This document shows, piece by piece, positions 1-9,112 of a stretch of 64,000 nt of DNA (the first letter of the stretch is position 1; each line of letters opens with the position of its first letter). Both the position numbers and the translations under genes were made by a program. Source of the DNA: Verrucomicrobiota bacterium (GTDB lineage Bacteria; Verrucomicrobiota; Verrucomicrobiia; Verrucomicrobiales; Akkermansiaceae); contig JAURPJ010000066.1 in the NCBI GenBank assembly GCA_030835305.1, forward strand, positions 1-64,000. The letters are read 5' to 3'. The notes beneath the pieces were generated by a model. That model had not been told where the DNA came from and searched no databases. It saw nothing but the letters and a program-made list of their open reading frames with translations.

Positions 1-2
1 GC

Positions 3-1430
3 CCCGGAGCAGGTCCGGTGGTGATCGATGCGCGGGGAAAGAAGGCTCGCTTTGTCCGAATCGTCGCCACCAGGTTGTGGAGTCGTCGTCAAGCAGGAGG
101 GCCTTTGAGCAATGATTGGATCTTTGCCTTGAGCGAGCTGAAGGTGATTTCAAAGGGGGATCTTTTGGGGCTGCATCATTTGACGTCTCTCGACTCCATT
201 GAAGCGATGCCACGTTGGGGGCTTGCAAACCTTGTTGACGGCAGAACCGGAACCGGAGTTACTAAAATTGATCCTCAAAAAAAAGAGCGCTACGATCTTC
301 TTTTGCAGGAGCTCCCAGGTGGTCTTTTACAAGAAGAGAACCAGCTTGCGGCTGAGTTGAAGCTATTAGAGGCGGACGTTTTGCGCTTGCCTCAACTCCA
401 CCGTGCTTATGTGGCGACCGTCCATCATGGAAAAGGGAATTTCATCGGGCGTGGTCATGTGAACGGGAAGCCAAGGGAGGTTTGCATTCTGGATCGCGGT
501 GATGTCACCAGCCCTCTTAGTGAGGTCGAGCCCGCTCCGATTCCCGGAGTTGTCGATGGCTTAGATTCCTTCGATCTTCCCGAGAATCATTTGGAAGGAG
601 ATCGCCGCGTCGCGCTGGCTAATTGGGTGGCCCATCCTAAAAATAAATTGACCTGGAGGAGCATTGCCAATCGAGTGTGGCAGCAGTATTTTGGGGCGGG
701 CCTTGTTGAAACCGCCAACGATTTTGGCCGGATCGGTGCGCAGCCGTCTCATCCCGAATTACTTGATTGGTTGGCGGTGGAATTTCGAGACAGCGGGGGG
801 TCTCTCAAAAAACTTCATCGCATGATTCTCTTAAGTGAAACCTACCGGCAGAAGAGTTACGGAGCAGAGGTGAACAATTCGATGGACGGCTCCAACCGAT
901 TCCTTTGGCGACAAAATCGTCGACGTCTTGAGGCGGAGGTCGTTCGCGATACCGTTCTTGTCGTGGCAGGGAAAATGAACTTCAAAATTGGAGGTCCATC
1001 CTTCCGGGATTTCATCATCGAGAAGCCCCAGCACTCGCCCCATTACCAGTATCACAAGGCGGATCCCGATGACCCGACGACCCACCGGCGATCGATCTAC
1101 CGGTTTCTCGTTCGTTCCCAACCCCAGCCATTTATGGATGCCCTAGATTGCGCGGACCCTTCCCTGCAGGTTGACAAACGGAGTGAAACAACCACCTCTT
1201 TGCAAGCTCTCGCAATGTTGAATAATCGGTTCATTCTCCGCATGGCGGAGCATGTTGCAGCTAAATTGAAGGACGACCTAGATCCGGTTGGAGAGTTGAT
1301 TTTGGGGGCTCTTGGAAGACCGGTGAAAGCGGAAGAACGAAAGCTTTTGGAGGACTATCGGAAGTCTCATGGCATGGCGGCCTTGGTCCGGGTAGTTTTT
1401 AATATGAGTGAGTTTTCCTACGTGGATTGA
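3..1430 (+). CDS. PSD1 (DUF1553) domain protein, C-terminal part, cut by the window start
   Basis: The reading frame is open from the first bases, so the true start lies outside the window. The first 40 residues (VRIVATRLWSRR, then FALSELKVISKG) look like the end of a discoidin/F5-8C-type carbohydrate-binding fold. After about residue 190 comes a DUF1553 (PSD1) domain with family signatures such as ANRVWQQYFGAGLVET, HPELLDWLAVEF and LHRMILLSETYRQ. Whole proteins of this family usually carry an N-terminal CxxCH cytochrome segment and DUF1549, which would lie upstream. They are exported proteins typical of Planctomycetota and Verrucomicrobiota, thought to act in polysaccharide breakdown; the exact reaction is unknown. 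The DUF1501 gene starts 4 bp after the stop, a pairing that is very common in these phyla. Confidence 0.9.
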   Translation, partial: PGAGPVVIDARGKKARFVRIVATRLWSRRQAGGPLSNDWIFALSELKVISKGDLLGLHHLTSLDSIEAMPRWGLANLVDGRTGTGVTKIDPQKKERYDLLLQELPGGLLQEENQLAAELKLLEADVLRLPQLHRAYVATVHHGKGNFIGRGHVNGKPREVCILDRGDVTSPLSEVEPAPIPGVVDGLDSFDLPENHLEGDRRVALANWVAHPKNKLTWRSIANRVWQQYFGAGLVETANDFGRIGAQPSHPELLDWLAVEFRDSGGSLKKLHRMILLSETYRQKSYGAEVNNSMDGSNRFLWRQNRRRLEAEVVRDTVLVVAGKMNFKIGGPSFRDFIIEKPQHSPHYQYHKADPDDPTTHRRSIYRFLVRSQPQPFMDALDCADPSLQVDKRSETTTSLQALAMLNNRFILRMAEHVAAKLKDDLDPVGELILGALGRPVKAEERKLLEDYRKSHGMAALVRVVFNMSEFSYVD

Positions 1431-1434
1431 TGTG

Positions 1435-2880
1435 ATGAAAAACCGACGTGATTTTCTGTGGCAATCCGGCGGCGGTCTCGGCGGGATTGCCTTGTCATCT
1501 CTTCTCGGAGGCGAGGCACGTGGTGGCGGGGTGTTGCAGGAAGCGCATCATCGACCCAAGGCGAAGCGGGTGATCCAGCTTTTCATGGCAGGTGCAGCGA
1601 GTCACCTCGACCTTTTTGACTACAAGCCTGAGTTGGTGAAACGCCATGGTGAGAAGTCGGATTTCGGGGAGCACGTTGAAGCCTTCCAAAATGGTCTTGG
1701 TCCATGGAAAAAGCCGGTGTGGGAATTCTCTCCTTACGGGTCTTGTGGCAAGTTGCTTGGTGAGACCATTTCGCCTTTGGGTGATGTCGTTGATGAGATT
1801 GCCTTCGTCCACAATATGACGGGAAAGACCGGCGTTCACAGCCAAGCAACCTATCTGCAGGCCACGGGCTTTGACCGTCCCGGGTTTCCCGGCATGGGTT
1901 CGTGGGTGAGTTATGGATTGGGGAGCTTGAACGACAATCTCCCGACCTTCGTGGTTCTTCCCGACCATCGAGGCTATGCTTCCAACGGGCCCAAGAATTG
2001 GGCTTCCGCCTTTTTGCCGACCGTTCATCAAGGCACGATCATTCGCCCCGGAACAAGTGAGCCCATCACGCATCTCTACCCCCACGAAAGCGCGGAGTAT
2101 CTCACGCCGCAAGCTGAGAAAGATGCCAGATTCTTGCTCGAAAAATTGAACCGAAACTACGCGGAGCAACGTTCCGGTGATTCCCGCCTGGATGCCCGAA
2201 TCCAGAGTTATGAACTTGCGGCGCGAATGCAATTGGCCGCGCCCGAAGCACTCGATCTCGCGAAGGAGCCGGATTACATCAAATCAATGTATGGGCTATC
2301 TCCGGATGGCACCAAGTGGCCCAAGGAGATCAATTGGAAGGAAGAAGCCGATGCCTTTGGCCGGAAGTGTCTTGCGGCACGCCGGCTCTTGGAGCGCGGG
2401 GTGAAGTTCGTGCAGATTTGGTCGGGAAATGACAACGGATTTCCGCGGCGCAATTGGGATAGCCATGAGGATATTGGGCGTGATCACGGTCCGCTCTCGC
2501 GCGGCATGGCGATTGGGACTGCTGCTCTTATTAAGGATTTGAAGCAGCGAGGCATGCTCGAAGATACCGTGATTCTCTGGACCACCGAATTCGGGCGCAT
2601 GCCATCGACGCAAGGGAGCAAAGGGCGTGATCATAACCCGCACGTCTTTACCAACTGGCTTGCCGGGGGCGGGGTGCGTGGCGGGATCACTCACGGCGAA
2701 AGCGATGAGTGGGGTTACAAGCCGGCTGACCGGGATCACCCCACGCAGGTCTACGATATTCATGCCACCATGCTCCATCTTCTCGGAATCGATCACGAGA
2801 GATTGGTGTTCCGCAAGGATAGCATCGACCGTCGCCTCACTGATGTGCACGGTCGGGTGATTCGGGGAATTCTTGCTTAG
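1435..2880 (+). CDS. DUF1501 domain protein with twin-arginine signal
   Basis: 481 residues. I chose the ATG at 1435 because it opens directly onto a twin-arginine leader (MKNRRDFLWQSGGG, then a hydrophobic stretch) and sits 4 bp after the PSD1 stop; an upstream in-frame ATG at 1408 would overlap that gene. The body fits DUF1501, a member of the alkaline phosphatase/sulfatase superfold: FMAGAASHLDLFDYKP near the start, TTEFGRMPSTQG and GRDHNPHVFTNWLAGGG near the end. DUF1501 proteins are Tat-exported partners of PSD1 proteins in PVC bacteria; they are often annotated as sulfatase-like, but their activity is unproven. The 3' end overlaps the convergent beta-helix gene by 4 bp at the stop codons. 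Confidence 0.92.
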   Translation: MKNRRDFLWQSGGGLGGIALSSLLGGEARGGGVLQEAHHRPKAKRVIQLFMAGAASHLDLFDYKPELVKRHGEKSDFGEHVEAFQNGLGPWKKPVWEFSPYGSCGKLLGETISPLGDVVDEIAFVHNMTGKTGVHSQATYLQATGFDRPGFPGMGSWVSYGLGSLNDNLPTFVVLPDHRGYASNGPKNWASAFLPTVHQGTIIRPGTSEPITHLYPHESAEYLTPQAEKDARFLLEKLNRNYAEQRSGDSRLDARIQSYELAARMQLAAPEALDLAKEPDYIKSMYGLSPDGTKWPKEINWKEEADAFGRKCLAARRLLERGVKFVQIWSGNDNGFPRRNWDSHEDIGRDHGPLSRGMAIGTAALIKDLKQRGMLEDTVILWTTEFGRMPSTQGSKGRDHNPHVFTNWLAGGGVRGGITHGESDEWGYKPADRDHPTQVYDIHATMLHLLGIDHERLVFRKDSIDRRLTDVHGRVIRGILA

Positions 2881-4100
2881 CGGCTTTTAAATCCTGTGGT
2901 GATTTTCCAGCCGGGGTTTCCATTTGCTGAAAATTGGTAAGCGCCGACATCTTGGCGCTTCTCTCGGGGAGTTTTATTAAAGTCAACCAGGGTAAGGAAT
3001 TTGGGGTTGGCAACTTCAAGGAGAGGTGACTCGGGGGTTGGAAAAATTTCGAGGACTCCAGTGATGTTCGTACTTTTTGTGATTCCTTCAATTGCGGGAA
3101 TGCGGGGCTTGCTGGTCAGTGCGTTGTTGGCGATCACCACGGGACCGCTGACATTTTCCGGAGGAGAGATGCGGATTGAATGCCTGGAGAGGATGGTGTT
3201 GTGAACGATAGTGAGGTTGCCGACGATTGCGCTTTGGTGGTTTCGTGACGAAATGCCCTCGCCTCCGGTGTCAAAAATGATGTTATTGCGAATGATGGCG
3301 TCGGCGGCAGCCTGAATTCCATGATCACCGGTGTTCCAGATGACATTGCGTTCGATGATGTTCGGTGCTTTTCCGTCGGTGTCATAGACGATGATACCCG
3401 GATATTTGGTGTCGTGGATGACATTGTCGCGCACGATGTTTCCGTAACTGCCGTCTTTGAGTTTGACTCCGTCGCCCTGGCTCACAGGCCCCCCCTTTAA
3501 GTCGTGTATATAATTGTTTTCGATGATGGAGTTGAAAATGTAGCCGTTCGTGGAGCCGTCCGAATTGTTGTTGGAGCCGAGGTAAAACCCTTCGCCGTGG
3601 CCTCCGGTGTGGTGAATATGATTGTGGCGAAAGGTGAGGGATTCGTATTTTTCCCCCGGGTAGTTCGCGGTGACGGCAACGCCCCCGATGTGATGGATGT
3701 GGAGATTCTCCAGTGTGATGAACTTCGCGGGGTGCGGCCCTTTTTTGCCAATGCGAACAGCGGCGGAACCTCCCGTGATTTCGAGATCGCGAATGATGAG
3801 ATGCTGGCACCCGCCCAGGTTGATTGTGTTTTGGTTGGCGTCGGGGCGCTTGATGATCACTCGGGCATTCCTTGCTGCGCGGATCACAATGGGCTTTTTG
3901 GCGGAACCACGTTGCGAGATTTCCAGACGTCTTGAGTCCGAATAGATTCCCGCCTTGAGGACAATTTCATCACCAGGTTTGAGGGATCGGCCGCTCAGCG
4001 TTGAGAACCAATCGTCGGTTGGCGAAACGTTGACCGTTCCTCCCGAGAGAGCCAGCGCGGAGATAAACAAGGCTAGGGTGGCAAGAAGAGATGGTCTCAT
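2877..4100 (-). CDS. Secreted right-handed parallel beta-helix protein (possible polysaccharide lyase)
   Basis: 407 residues with an N-terminal signal peptide (MRPSLLATLALFISALALS). Residues about 35-80 (GDEIVLKAGIYSDSRRLEIS, KPIVIRAARNARVII) match the entry of PL6/chondroitinase-B-like beta-helices. The rest is a ladder of short repeats rich in asparagine and histidine (LIIRDLEITGG, LENLHIHHIGG, NNYIHDLKGG, NVIHDTKYPG, NIIFDTGGEG), typical of parallel beta-helix coils. It probably binds or cleaves an acidic polysaccharide outside the cytoplasm, but I cannot assign catalytic residues. It converges on the DUF1501 gene with overlapping stop codons, so there is no room for an intergenic terminator. 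Confidence 0.85.
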   Translation of the reverse strand: MRPSLLATLALFISALALSGGTVNVSPTDDWFSTLSGRSLKPGDEIVLKAGIYSDSRRLEISQRGSAKKPIVIRAARNARVIIKRPDANQNTINLGGCQHLIIRDLEITGGSAAVRIGKKGPHPAKFITLENLHIHHIGGVAVTANYPGEKYESLTFRHNHIHHTGGHGEGFYLGSNNNSDGSTNGYIFNSIIENNYIHDLKGGPVSQGDGVKLKDGSYGNIVRDNVIHDTKYPGIIVYDTDGKAPNIIERNVIWNTGDHGIQAAADAIIRNNIIFDTGGEGISSRNHQSAIVGNLTIVHNTILSRHSIRISPPENVSGPVVIANNALTSKPRIPAIEGITKSTNITGVLEIFPTPESPLLEVANPKFLTLVDFNKTPREKRQDVGAYQFSANGNPGWKITTGFKSR

Positions 4101-4192
4101 TTGATAATCAAGAGTTCCTGTGCAATCTATGAAAGCATAGGAAGTAACGAGAGGGGTAGAAGGCAGATATTAGAGCGTCCGTCTTTCCCGGG

Positions 4193-4669
4193 CTACTCGA
4201 TTATTTGCAAAATCAATCGAATGAAGCGTTGGTCGTCATCGTTCAGACTTTTATCATGTGCTACCTTGATGATAGATAGGTTTGGTGAAACGTTTTCTTT
4301 GGTGATGACGCTTCCTTGGCTCCAGGGAAAAGTTTCTTTTTTAATTTTGATGGTGATGAGATCGGTCGTTGATTGCCGGTCGGTGGAAGCGGTGATGGGT
4401 ACGGTATAAACTCCGGGTGGAGTGGGAGGAGTTCCGGAAATTCCACTTTGGAAAGGTGGCTGAGGATTTCCCTTTCTTGGAATGATGGCGAGCTCGGCTG
4501 GATTCGATGATCTTTCGCTGTAGTTCGGAGTGCCCTTCCCGGAGGGTACAACCGCAAGAGGCGACAGCGGCGGCCCGCTTTTTTCTAGAGCGAGGAACGG
4601 GCCTGCCGGGCGCTGGCCGGTGTAACCAGCTTTGGTGAAAAGCCGTTTTACCCGCCGGGCTTCAATCAA
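4193..4669 (-). pseudogene. Remnant of an Ig-like (He_PIG type) surface protein
   Basis: An open frame of about 158 codons that begins only at a TTG and has no convincing start. The stretch SGISGTPPTPPGVYTVPITA, preceded by NPAELAIIP and followed by DLITIKI, matches the putative Ig (He_PIG) repeat seen in large bacterial surface proteins. About 50 further codons of plausible protein follow to the stop. No signal peptide or upstream exported domain can be joined to it, so I treat it as a gene fragment. It may be a short intact ORF, but the absence of a start and the decayed surroundings argue against that. Confidence 0.45.
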
Positions 4670-4687
4670 TTCGACAGTTGCTATGTT

Positions 4688-4864
4688 GACTTATCCTTCT
4701 ACACGGATTTGAGCGGCCAACAAGATCCGTGATTGTGCCGGAGCTATCGATTTTGGTTCTGATGTTTATTGGACTTTTGTTTCTGATGAGACGCAGGACG
4801 CTAGGTTGTTACCGGGCCGATTGTATCCACTATCCACGAGCGGAACCGATTTGCTTTAAAGAGC
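4688..4864 (+). pseudogene. Ghost of a PEP-CTERM sorting signal
   Basis: In the frame bounded by stops at 4687-4689 and after 4861, codons from 4729 read SVIVPELSILVLM, continue with FIGLLFLM and then RRR. This is the tripartite PEP-CTERM layout: VPExS motif, hydrophobic span, basic cluster. VPELS is one C-to-T change away from the canonical VPEPS (CTA for CCA). No parent protein remains upstream, the frame closes after about 15 codons, and the normal stop after the arginines is missing, so this looks like the tail of a lost gene. Another forward frame across the same bases also reads plausibly (DVYWTFVSDET), so the assignment is tentative. Confidence 0.4.
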
Positions 4865-4901
4865 TTTGGAGAAGAACACAGGCTTGAAACCGCGCTTCAT
4901 C

Positions 4902-6701
4902 CTAGTCTCCCGACTTCAGCACCTTGATAAAGGCATCCTGGGGGATGTTGACTTTGCCGAAAGCTTTCATTTTTGCTTTCCCTTTTTTCTGCTTCTCGAG
5001 GAGCTTGCGTTTTCGGGAAATATCGCCGCCGTAGCATTTGGCGGTCACGTTTTTGCGCATCGCCGAAATGGTTTCGCGGGCGATAATGTTGCCGCCGATG
5101 GCGGCTTGGATGGCGACGACGAACATCTGGGTCGGGATCACTTCCTTGAGCTTGGCTGCGAGTTCGCGGCCTCGGGCCTGGGCCTTATCGCGGTGCACGA
5201 TGGTGCTGAAGGCTTCAACGGGGTCGCCGGCAATAAGCATGTCCATTTTGACCATGTTGGCGGCGCGGTAACCGCAGTGTTCGTAGTCCATCGAGCCGTA
5301 GCCTTTGGTCATGGATTTGAGGCGATCGTTGAAGTCGACGAGGATGTCGGCAAGAGGGACCGTGGCAGTTAGGAGAACGCGGAATTCATCGATGGTTTCG
5401 GTGTTTTCCAACTCACCACGCTTCTCCATGATAAGTTGCATGGCGTCGCCAATATATTCGCCGGGAAGCATGATGAAGATTCGGACCATGGGCTCACGGA
5501 TTTCCTGAATTTCCTGCTGCTCGGGAAGGTAGGAAGGATTGTCGATGATCAATTCCTCACCGTCGGTTTTGGTAACCTCGTAGATCACGGACGGGTAAGT
5601 CGAGATGACATCCATGTCGAACTCCCGGCGGAGTCGTTCCTGGATGATTTCCATGTGGAGAAGGCCCAGGAAGCCGCAGCGAAACCCGAAGCCGAGGGCG
5701 GTGGAGGACTCGGTGGTAAAGGTGAAGGCGGCGTCGTTAATCTGGAGTTTGCCCATGGCGACCTTGAGCGCTTCGTAGTCAGAGGTATCGATGGGGTAGA
5801 TGCCGGAGAAGACCATGGGGCGGATTTCCTTGAACCCGGGAAGGGGCTCTGGGCAGGGCTTGTCCTTGTGGGTGATGGTATCGCCGATTTTGACTTCAGC
5901 GGAGGATTTCATGTTGGCGATGATGTAGCCGACGTCTCCGGTCTGGAGTTTATCGGTCTTGGTCATCTTGGGAGTAAAAATACCGGTCTCCTTAATCTCG
6001 TAGTTGTTGGGGGTGTGGAAGAGTTTGATTTTGTCACCTTTTTTCATCTCGCCGGAGACGACGCGAACGTAGGAGATGACGCCGCGGTAGGCATCGTAGA
6101 TGGAGTCGAAGACCGAGGCGCGCAAAAGGCCATCAGGGTTTTCATCGGGAGGGGGAACGAGTTCGACGACCGCTTCGAGGATGTCCTGGATGCCGATCCC
6201 CATTTTTGCGGAGGCGGGAATACCGTGTTCACCGGGGATGGCAAGGATTTCCTCGAGCTGCTGGCGGCAGCGGTCGACATCGGCGGCCGGGAGGTCGATT
6301 TTGTTTAGGACGGGGACAATGGCGAGGTCCTGCTCCATGGCGAGGTTGACGTTGGCCATGGTTTGGGCCTCGACGCCTTGGGCGGCATCGATGATGAGAA
6401 TGGCGCCTTCGCAGGCGGCCAGTGAGCGTGAGACCTCGTAGGAAAAATCAACGTGCCCGGGGGTGTCGAGAAGGTTGAGCTTATAGGTTTTGCCGTCTCT
6501 GGATTTGAAGGCGAGTGTGACGGGATGTGATTTGATGGTAATGCCTTTTTCCCGCTCGAGGTCCATGGAGTCGAGATGTTGGGCCTGGGCCTCGCGCTGG
6601 GTGATGGTTTGGCAGGTCTCCATGAGGCGATCAGACAGAGTCGTTTTGCCATGATCGATGTGGGCGATGATGGAGAAATTACGGGTGAGTTCGACGGACA
6701 T
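4902..6701 (-). CDS. lepA: Elongation factor 4 (LepA), back-translocating ribosomal GTPase
   Basis: 599 residues from the ATG at 6701, exactly the usual LepA length; an upstream in-frame start at 6839 would add 46 atypical residues and is rejected. G-domain motifs are complete: AHIDHGKTTLSDRL (G1), the G3 box DTPGHVDF followed by SYEVSRSLAACEG, and NKIDLP (G4). The remainder follows EF4, including RCGFLGLLHMEI, EPMVRIFIMLP, a region around HCGYRAANMVKMD, and the LepA-specific C-terminus ISRKRKLLEKQKKGKAKM. EF4 binds ribosomes in the cytoplasm and helps resolve stalled or mistranslocated complexes. The gene stands alone, with decayed DNA downstream. No clear Shine-Dalgarno sequence precedes the start. 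Confidence 0.98.
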   Translation of the reverse strand: MSVELTRNFSIIAHIDHGKTTLSDRLMETCQTITQREAQAQHLDSMDLEREKGITIKSHPVTLAFKSRDGKTYKLNLLDTPGHVDFSYEVSRSLAACEGAILIIDAAQGVEAQTMANVNLAMEQDLAIVPVLNKIDLPAADVDRCRQQLEEILAIPGEHGIPASAKMGIGIQDILEAVVELVPPPDENPDGLLRASVFDSIYDAYRGVISYVRVVSGEMKKGDKIKLFHTPNNYEIKETGIFTPKMTKTDKLQTGDVGYIIANMKSSAEVKIGDTITHKDKPCPEPLPGFKEIRPMVFSGIYPIDTSDYEALKVAMGKLQINDAAFTFTTESSTALGFGFRCGFLGLLHMEIIQERLRREFDMDVISTYPSVIYEVTKTDGEELIIDNPSYLPEQQEIQEIREPMVRIFIMLPGEYIGDAMQLIMEKRGELENTETIDEFRVLLTATVPLADILVDFNDRLKSMTKGYGSMDYEHCGYRAANMVKMDMLIAGDPVEAFSTIVHRDKAQARGRELAAKLKEVIPTQMFVVAIQAAIGGNIIARETISAMRKNVTAKCYGGDISRKRKLLEKQKKGKAKMKAFGKVNIPQDAFIKVLKSGD

Positions 6702-7409
6702 GGTGGCTGGGTGGCGAGATGTTAACCGCAAAGGCGCGAAGACACGAAGGGTTTTGAGGTCGCTGGTGCGCAGGAGATAGGGGGATTTTTGGAAAAAGGA
6801 AAGAGTGGAGTGGGGAAAGGAAGTCGTGACGGGGTGCATGCGTGAAATGGGATTCAGGCGATGAAAGTTTTTGGATGTCTTCTTTTGATGGCGTAGTTTA
6901 CCGGGGGCAGCTCAAGGTTACGGATGAGGGGTGGAAGTTGCTGTAGAAAGGAGATGGCAAAACGGAAGGGAAGAGAGCTCTGGGCGTCTGGCAAAATGAG
7001 GCAAAAACGGCGATCGTGTGAGCTTCCCGGGATGAGAAACCGCCTGGGTCTGCGACGCTTTACGTTCTGGGTCTGCGACAAGATCTGAGACTTTATGCTC
7101 CAGAATATTTGTGAGATAAAGTAGAGTTTCTTGAGAAGCCCCGCTCGGGGGTAAAAACTATGTTTTTAGCGAACGGTGACGAGCGAACGGGGCGCTTGGA
7201 GCACTACTGTGTTTGCGGGAAAAAAGGCGTGGTGTTGTTCAAGGTTTCTCTAACAGCCTGTTGGAAAATAGCTCAATTTGAGTTAGAGCAACTTGGAAGT
7301 TTAGACGATTGGTTGACTTATGTCTTGCGCAATTTGACGACCCACCGAGCCGAGATCGCAGTCGACCGGCACAATGAGGATATTCAGCAGGGAGTTCTCG
7401 CAAAACCGA
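6702..7409. other. Gene-poor interval upstream of lepA
   Basis: No convincing gene. At 6721-6750 there is a purine-rich stretch (GCAAAGGCGCGAAGACACGA) of a kind I associate with dispersed intergenic sequence in bacteria; no second copy was noticed here. The 13-mer CTGGGTCTGCGAC occurs twice, at 7044-7056 and 7067-7079. Short open frames here have no recognisable content. The lepA promoter should lie in the first 200 bases, but I could not identify it. Confidence 0.4.
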
Positions 7410-7651
7410 GCCGGATAATGCGTGTCGTGGTGACCTACAATGCCAACTGTGCTCAAGCTGTCGAATGCCACCGAGAAACAGAATCGGATCGGTCTTTTTA
7501 CCGGAATCTTTAATGAATTTCGAATTTATGATTTTGTACTGAGTGCCGCCGAGGTCGGTGGCAGTTATAATGAGGGCTCTGAGAAGCTGGTCATTGCAAA
7601 ACAAGGGGATGGAGCCAAATCGCCTTTTAAGGAAATCACGCAACCGGGTGT
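7410..7651 (+). pseudogene. LamG/concanavalin-like domain remnant, frameshifted
   Basis: Two forward frames together resemble the end of a LamG-type jelly-roll domain. The first reads RVVVTYNANCAQAV, like the central VAVTYD strand of the family. The second, from about 7440, reads GLFTGIFNEFRIYDFVLSAA and EVGGSYNEG, a close match to the standard LamG ending (DELRIYNRALSAAEV). A frameshift near 7440 separates them, and no signal peptide or full domain can be built upstream. The fragment overlaps the 3' end of the convergent DUF3472 gene. Confidence 0.55.
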
Positions 7652-8934
7652 CATTTCGCGACCGGCTCACCTTTTGGCAATTTTTTGAAATTAATGGTCG
7701 GTTTCGTTTCAGGGTTGGATCGCTTTTCAAACCATTGGTCAAACTCGACCCGGTCATCAAAGAAGCCGCCGTTCTTCATGAAGAAGACCTCGTCATTGGC
7801 GCCGCCGGCGTAATCGAGGCGGTGGCCACCGCGTGCGGTGGCGTCGGCCGTGAAGCGGGCGCGGGTGATCTCGTGCCAATTCCCCCTGGTGTCACAAACC
7901 CATTGGTTGCCGTAGAATCCAAGACGCGTTTCTGCACCAAAATTTACCGAGAAGTTTTCCAGGAAAGAGTGAAACCCGGTGAGGTGGGTCTTGGTGCGGG
8001 GGCGGAGGAAGCTGGCAATGAGTTGCCATTCACCGGCTTCCTTGTCGCCAAACCAAGAGGTGTAAACGGTGGTGTCCTCTTCGCTGGGTTGGACGCGGGT
8101 TAAAAAGCGGTAGGTCTTCCCGGATTGCCACGGGTATTTCAAAAAGCTTTGTCCCCCGGACCCCTCGCCACCGAATTTTTGAGCGCGAACATTCCTGCCT
8201 TTGGCCAGCGTCGTGATGCGATCTTTTTCAGGGATAGCGTTTGGATTGTTGGTTTTAAAGGGACTCCATACTGAAAACAGAACCCAGCGCTCCGTCGGGC
8301 TTTTGACCTGAAACCCGAAGTAGCCCTGACTAAAACCATTGGCCATGAAGTAGGAACCAATCGGGTCTTCCCCCTTCGGAACCGTGATTTCACTGTAAGC
8401 CCATTCGATGTTTTGCCCCTTCGGTACCTGATAGCCGAGATGGACCGAAGGTCCGCGTCGGCCCCAGTAGAACATGTTACCTTTGTTGGATTTGACGAAG
8501 TGCAACTTAAGGTCTTCATTCCAAGACTGTAGAATCAGGTCGCTTATTTCGCCAAAGTTGGCTCCTCCTTTCTTGAGGCCGGAGAGGTCCAATTTCAGAT
8601 AGCCTGCTTTCGCGACTTTAATTTTACCAACCGGATATTTCTTGGCGTCAGCTCCCTCAGCCTCGATTTCGAAGCTTTGATTTGCGCTTGCTAGCTTCCA
8701 GCGGACCGGTGTTGGCGAAGCGCCACGAAGAGCGACGTCTAAGGTGGCTGCTTGGTCAAGATGGATGTAAATGGAGTGGACTTCCTCCGGATTGGACCAA
8801 ACGAGTTTCCCTGCGCGATTAATGCCGCTGCCGGGTGCCGGTGCGGTGCGGTAGGTGTTGCCCGCAAGCGGGATGGTCCATTCTCCGGCCAGGCCGGAAG
8901 TCGCATTGAGAAGGAGACAAAAAAATAGCTTCAT
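7651..8934 (-). CDS. Secreted DUF3472 (with N-terminal DUF5077-like) protein
   Basis: 427 residues with a short signal peptide (MKLFFCLLLNATSGLAG). Residues about 18-125 resemble DUF5077, a beta-sandwich often found before DUF3472 (WTIPLAGNTYRTAPAP, AGYLKLDLSGLKK). Residues about 160-410 match DUF3472: HLGYQVPKGQNIEWAYSEIT, SYFMANGFSQGYFGFQVKS, WVLFSVWSP, FLTRVQPSEEDTTVYTSWF, and a final region with LGFYGNQWVCDT. The family is extracellular in Bacteroidetes and PVC bacteria and probably binds or processes carbohydrate; no catalytic residues are established. It stands alone, between the LamG remnant and a strong terminator-like hairpin. Confidence 0.85.
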   Translation of the reverse strand: MKLFFCLLLNATSGLAGEWTIPLAGNTYRTAPAPGSGINRAGKLVWSNPEEVHSIYIHLDQAATLDVALRGASPTPVRWKLASANQSFEIEAEGADAKKYPVGKIKVAKAGYLKLDLSGLKKGGANFGEISDLILQSWNEDLKLHFVKSNKGNMFYWGRRGPSVHLGYQVPKGQNIEWAYSEITVPKGEDPIGSYFMANGFSQGYFGFQVKSPTERWVLFSVWSPFKTNNPNAIPEKDRITTLAKGRNVRAQKFGGEGSGGQSFLKYPWQSGKTYRFLTRVQPSEEDTTVYTSWFGDKEAGEWQLIASFLRPRTKTHLTGFHSFLENFSVNFGAETRLGFYGNQWVCDTRGNWHEITRARFTADATARGGHRLDYAGGANDEVFFMKNGGFFDDRVEFDQWFEKRSNPETKPTINFKKLPKGEPVAK

Positions 8935-9041
8935 CGGTGTTAGCCGAAACGTAACGCCGGTTTACCTTCTTGCAGTGACCCTTTGCCAAAGAGAATAGAA
9001 GACGCTGCCCGGTGGTTGGAACTTCGATAGGAGTCCATGCA

Positions 9042-9079
9042 GAAAAAGAGCTGATGTGCTCGCACACCAGCTCTTTTTC
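9042..9079 (-). terminator. Rho-independent, bidirectional terminator
   Basis: A 17-bp inverted repeat (9042-9058 and 9063-9079) with one mismatch and a 4-base loop. The A-rich left arm and T-rich right arm would give a U-tract on either strand. It lies about 35 bp after the stop of the leftward secreted-protein gene ending at 9113 and should terminate the two-gene unit. Confidence 0.85.
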
Positions 9080-9112
9080 GCAGAATCTAAGAATGCCCCT
9101 GCCGGCTTGAAA

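Noticed and set aside
1495-2232. Minus-strand frame of 245 codons within the DUF1501 gene
   Set aside because: Antisense to a clear coding gene; composition atypical and no motif.
5436-6308. Plus-strand open frame of 290 codons within lepA
   Set aside because: Antisense shadow of a highly conserved gene with no domain signal of its own.
7044-7079. Two 13-base direct repeats as a CRISPR or attachment site
   Set aside because: Only two short copies with a 10-base gap; no array, leader, cas gene or integrase nearby.
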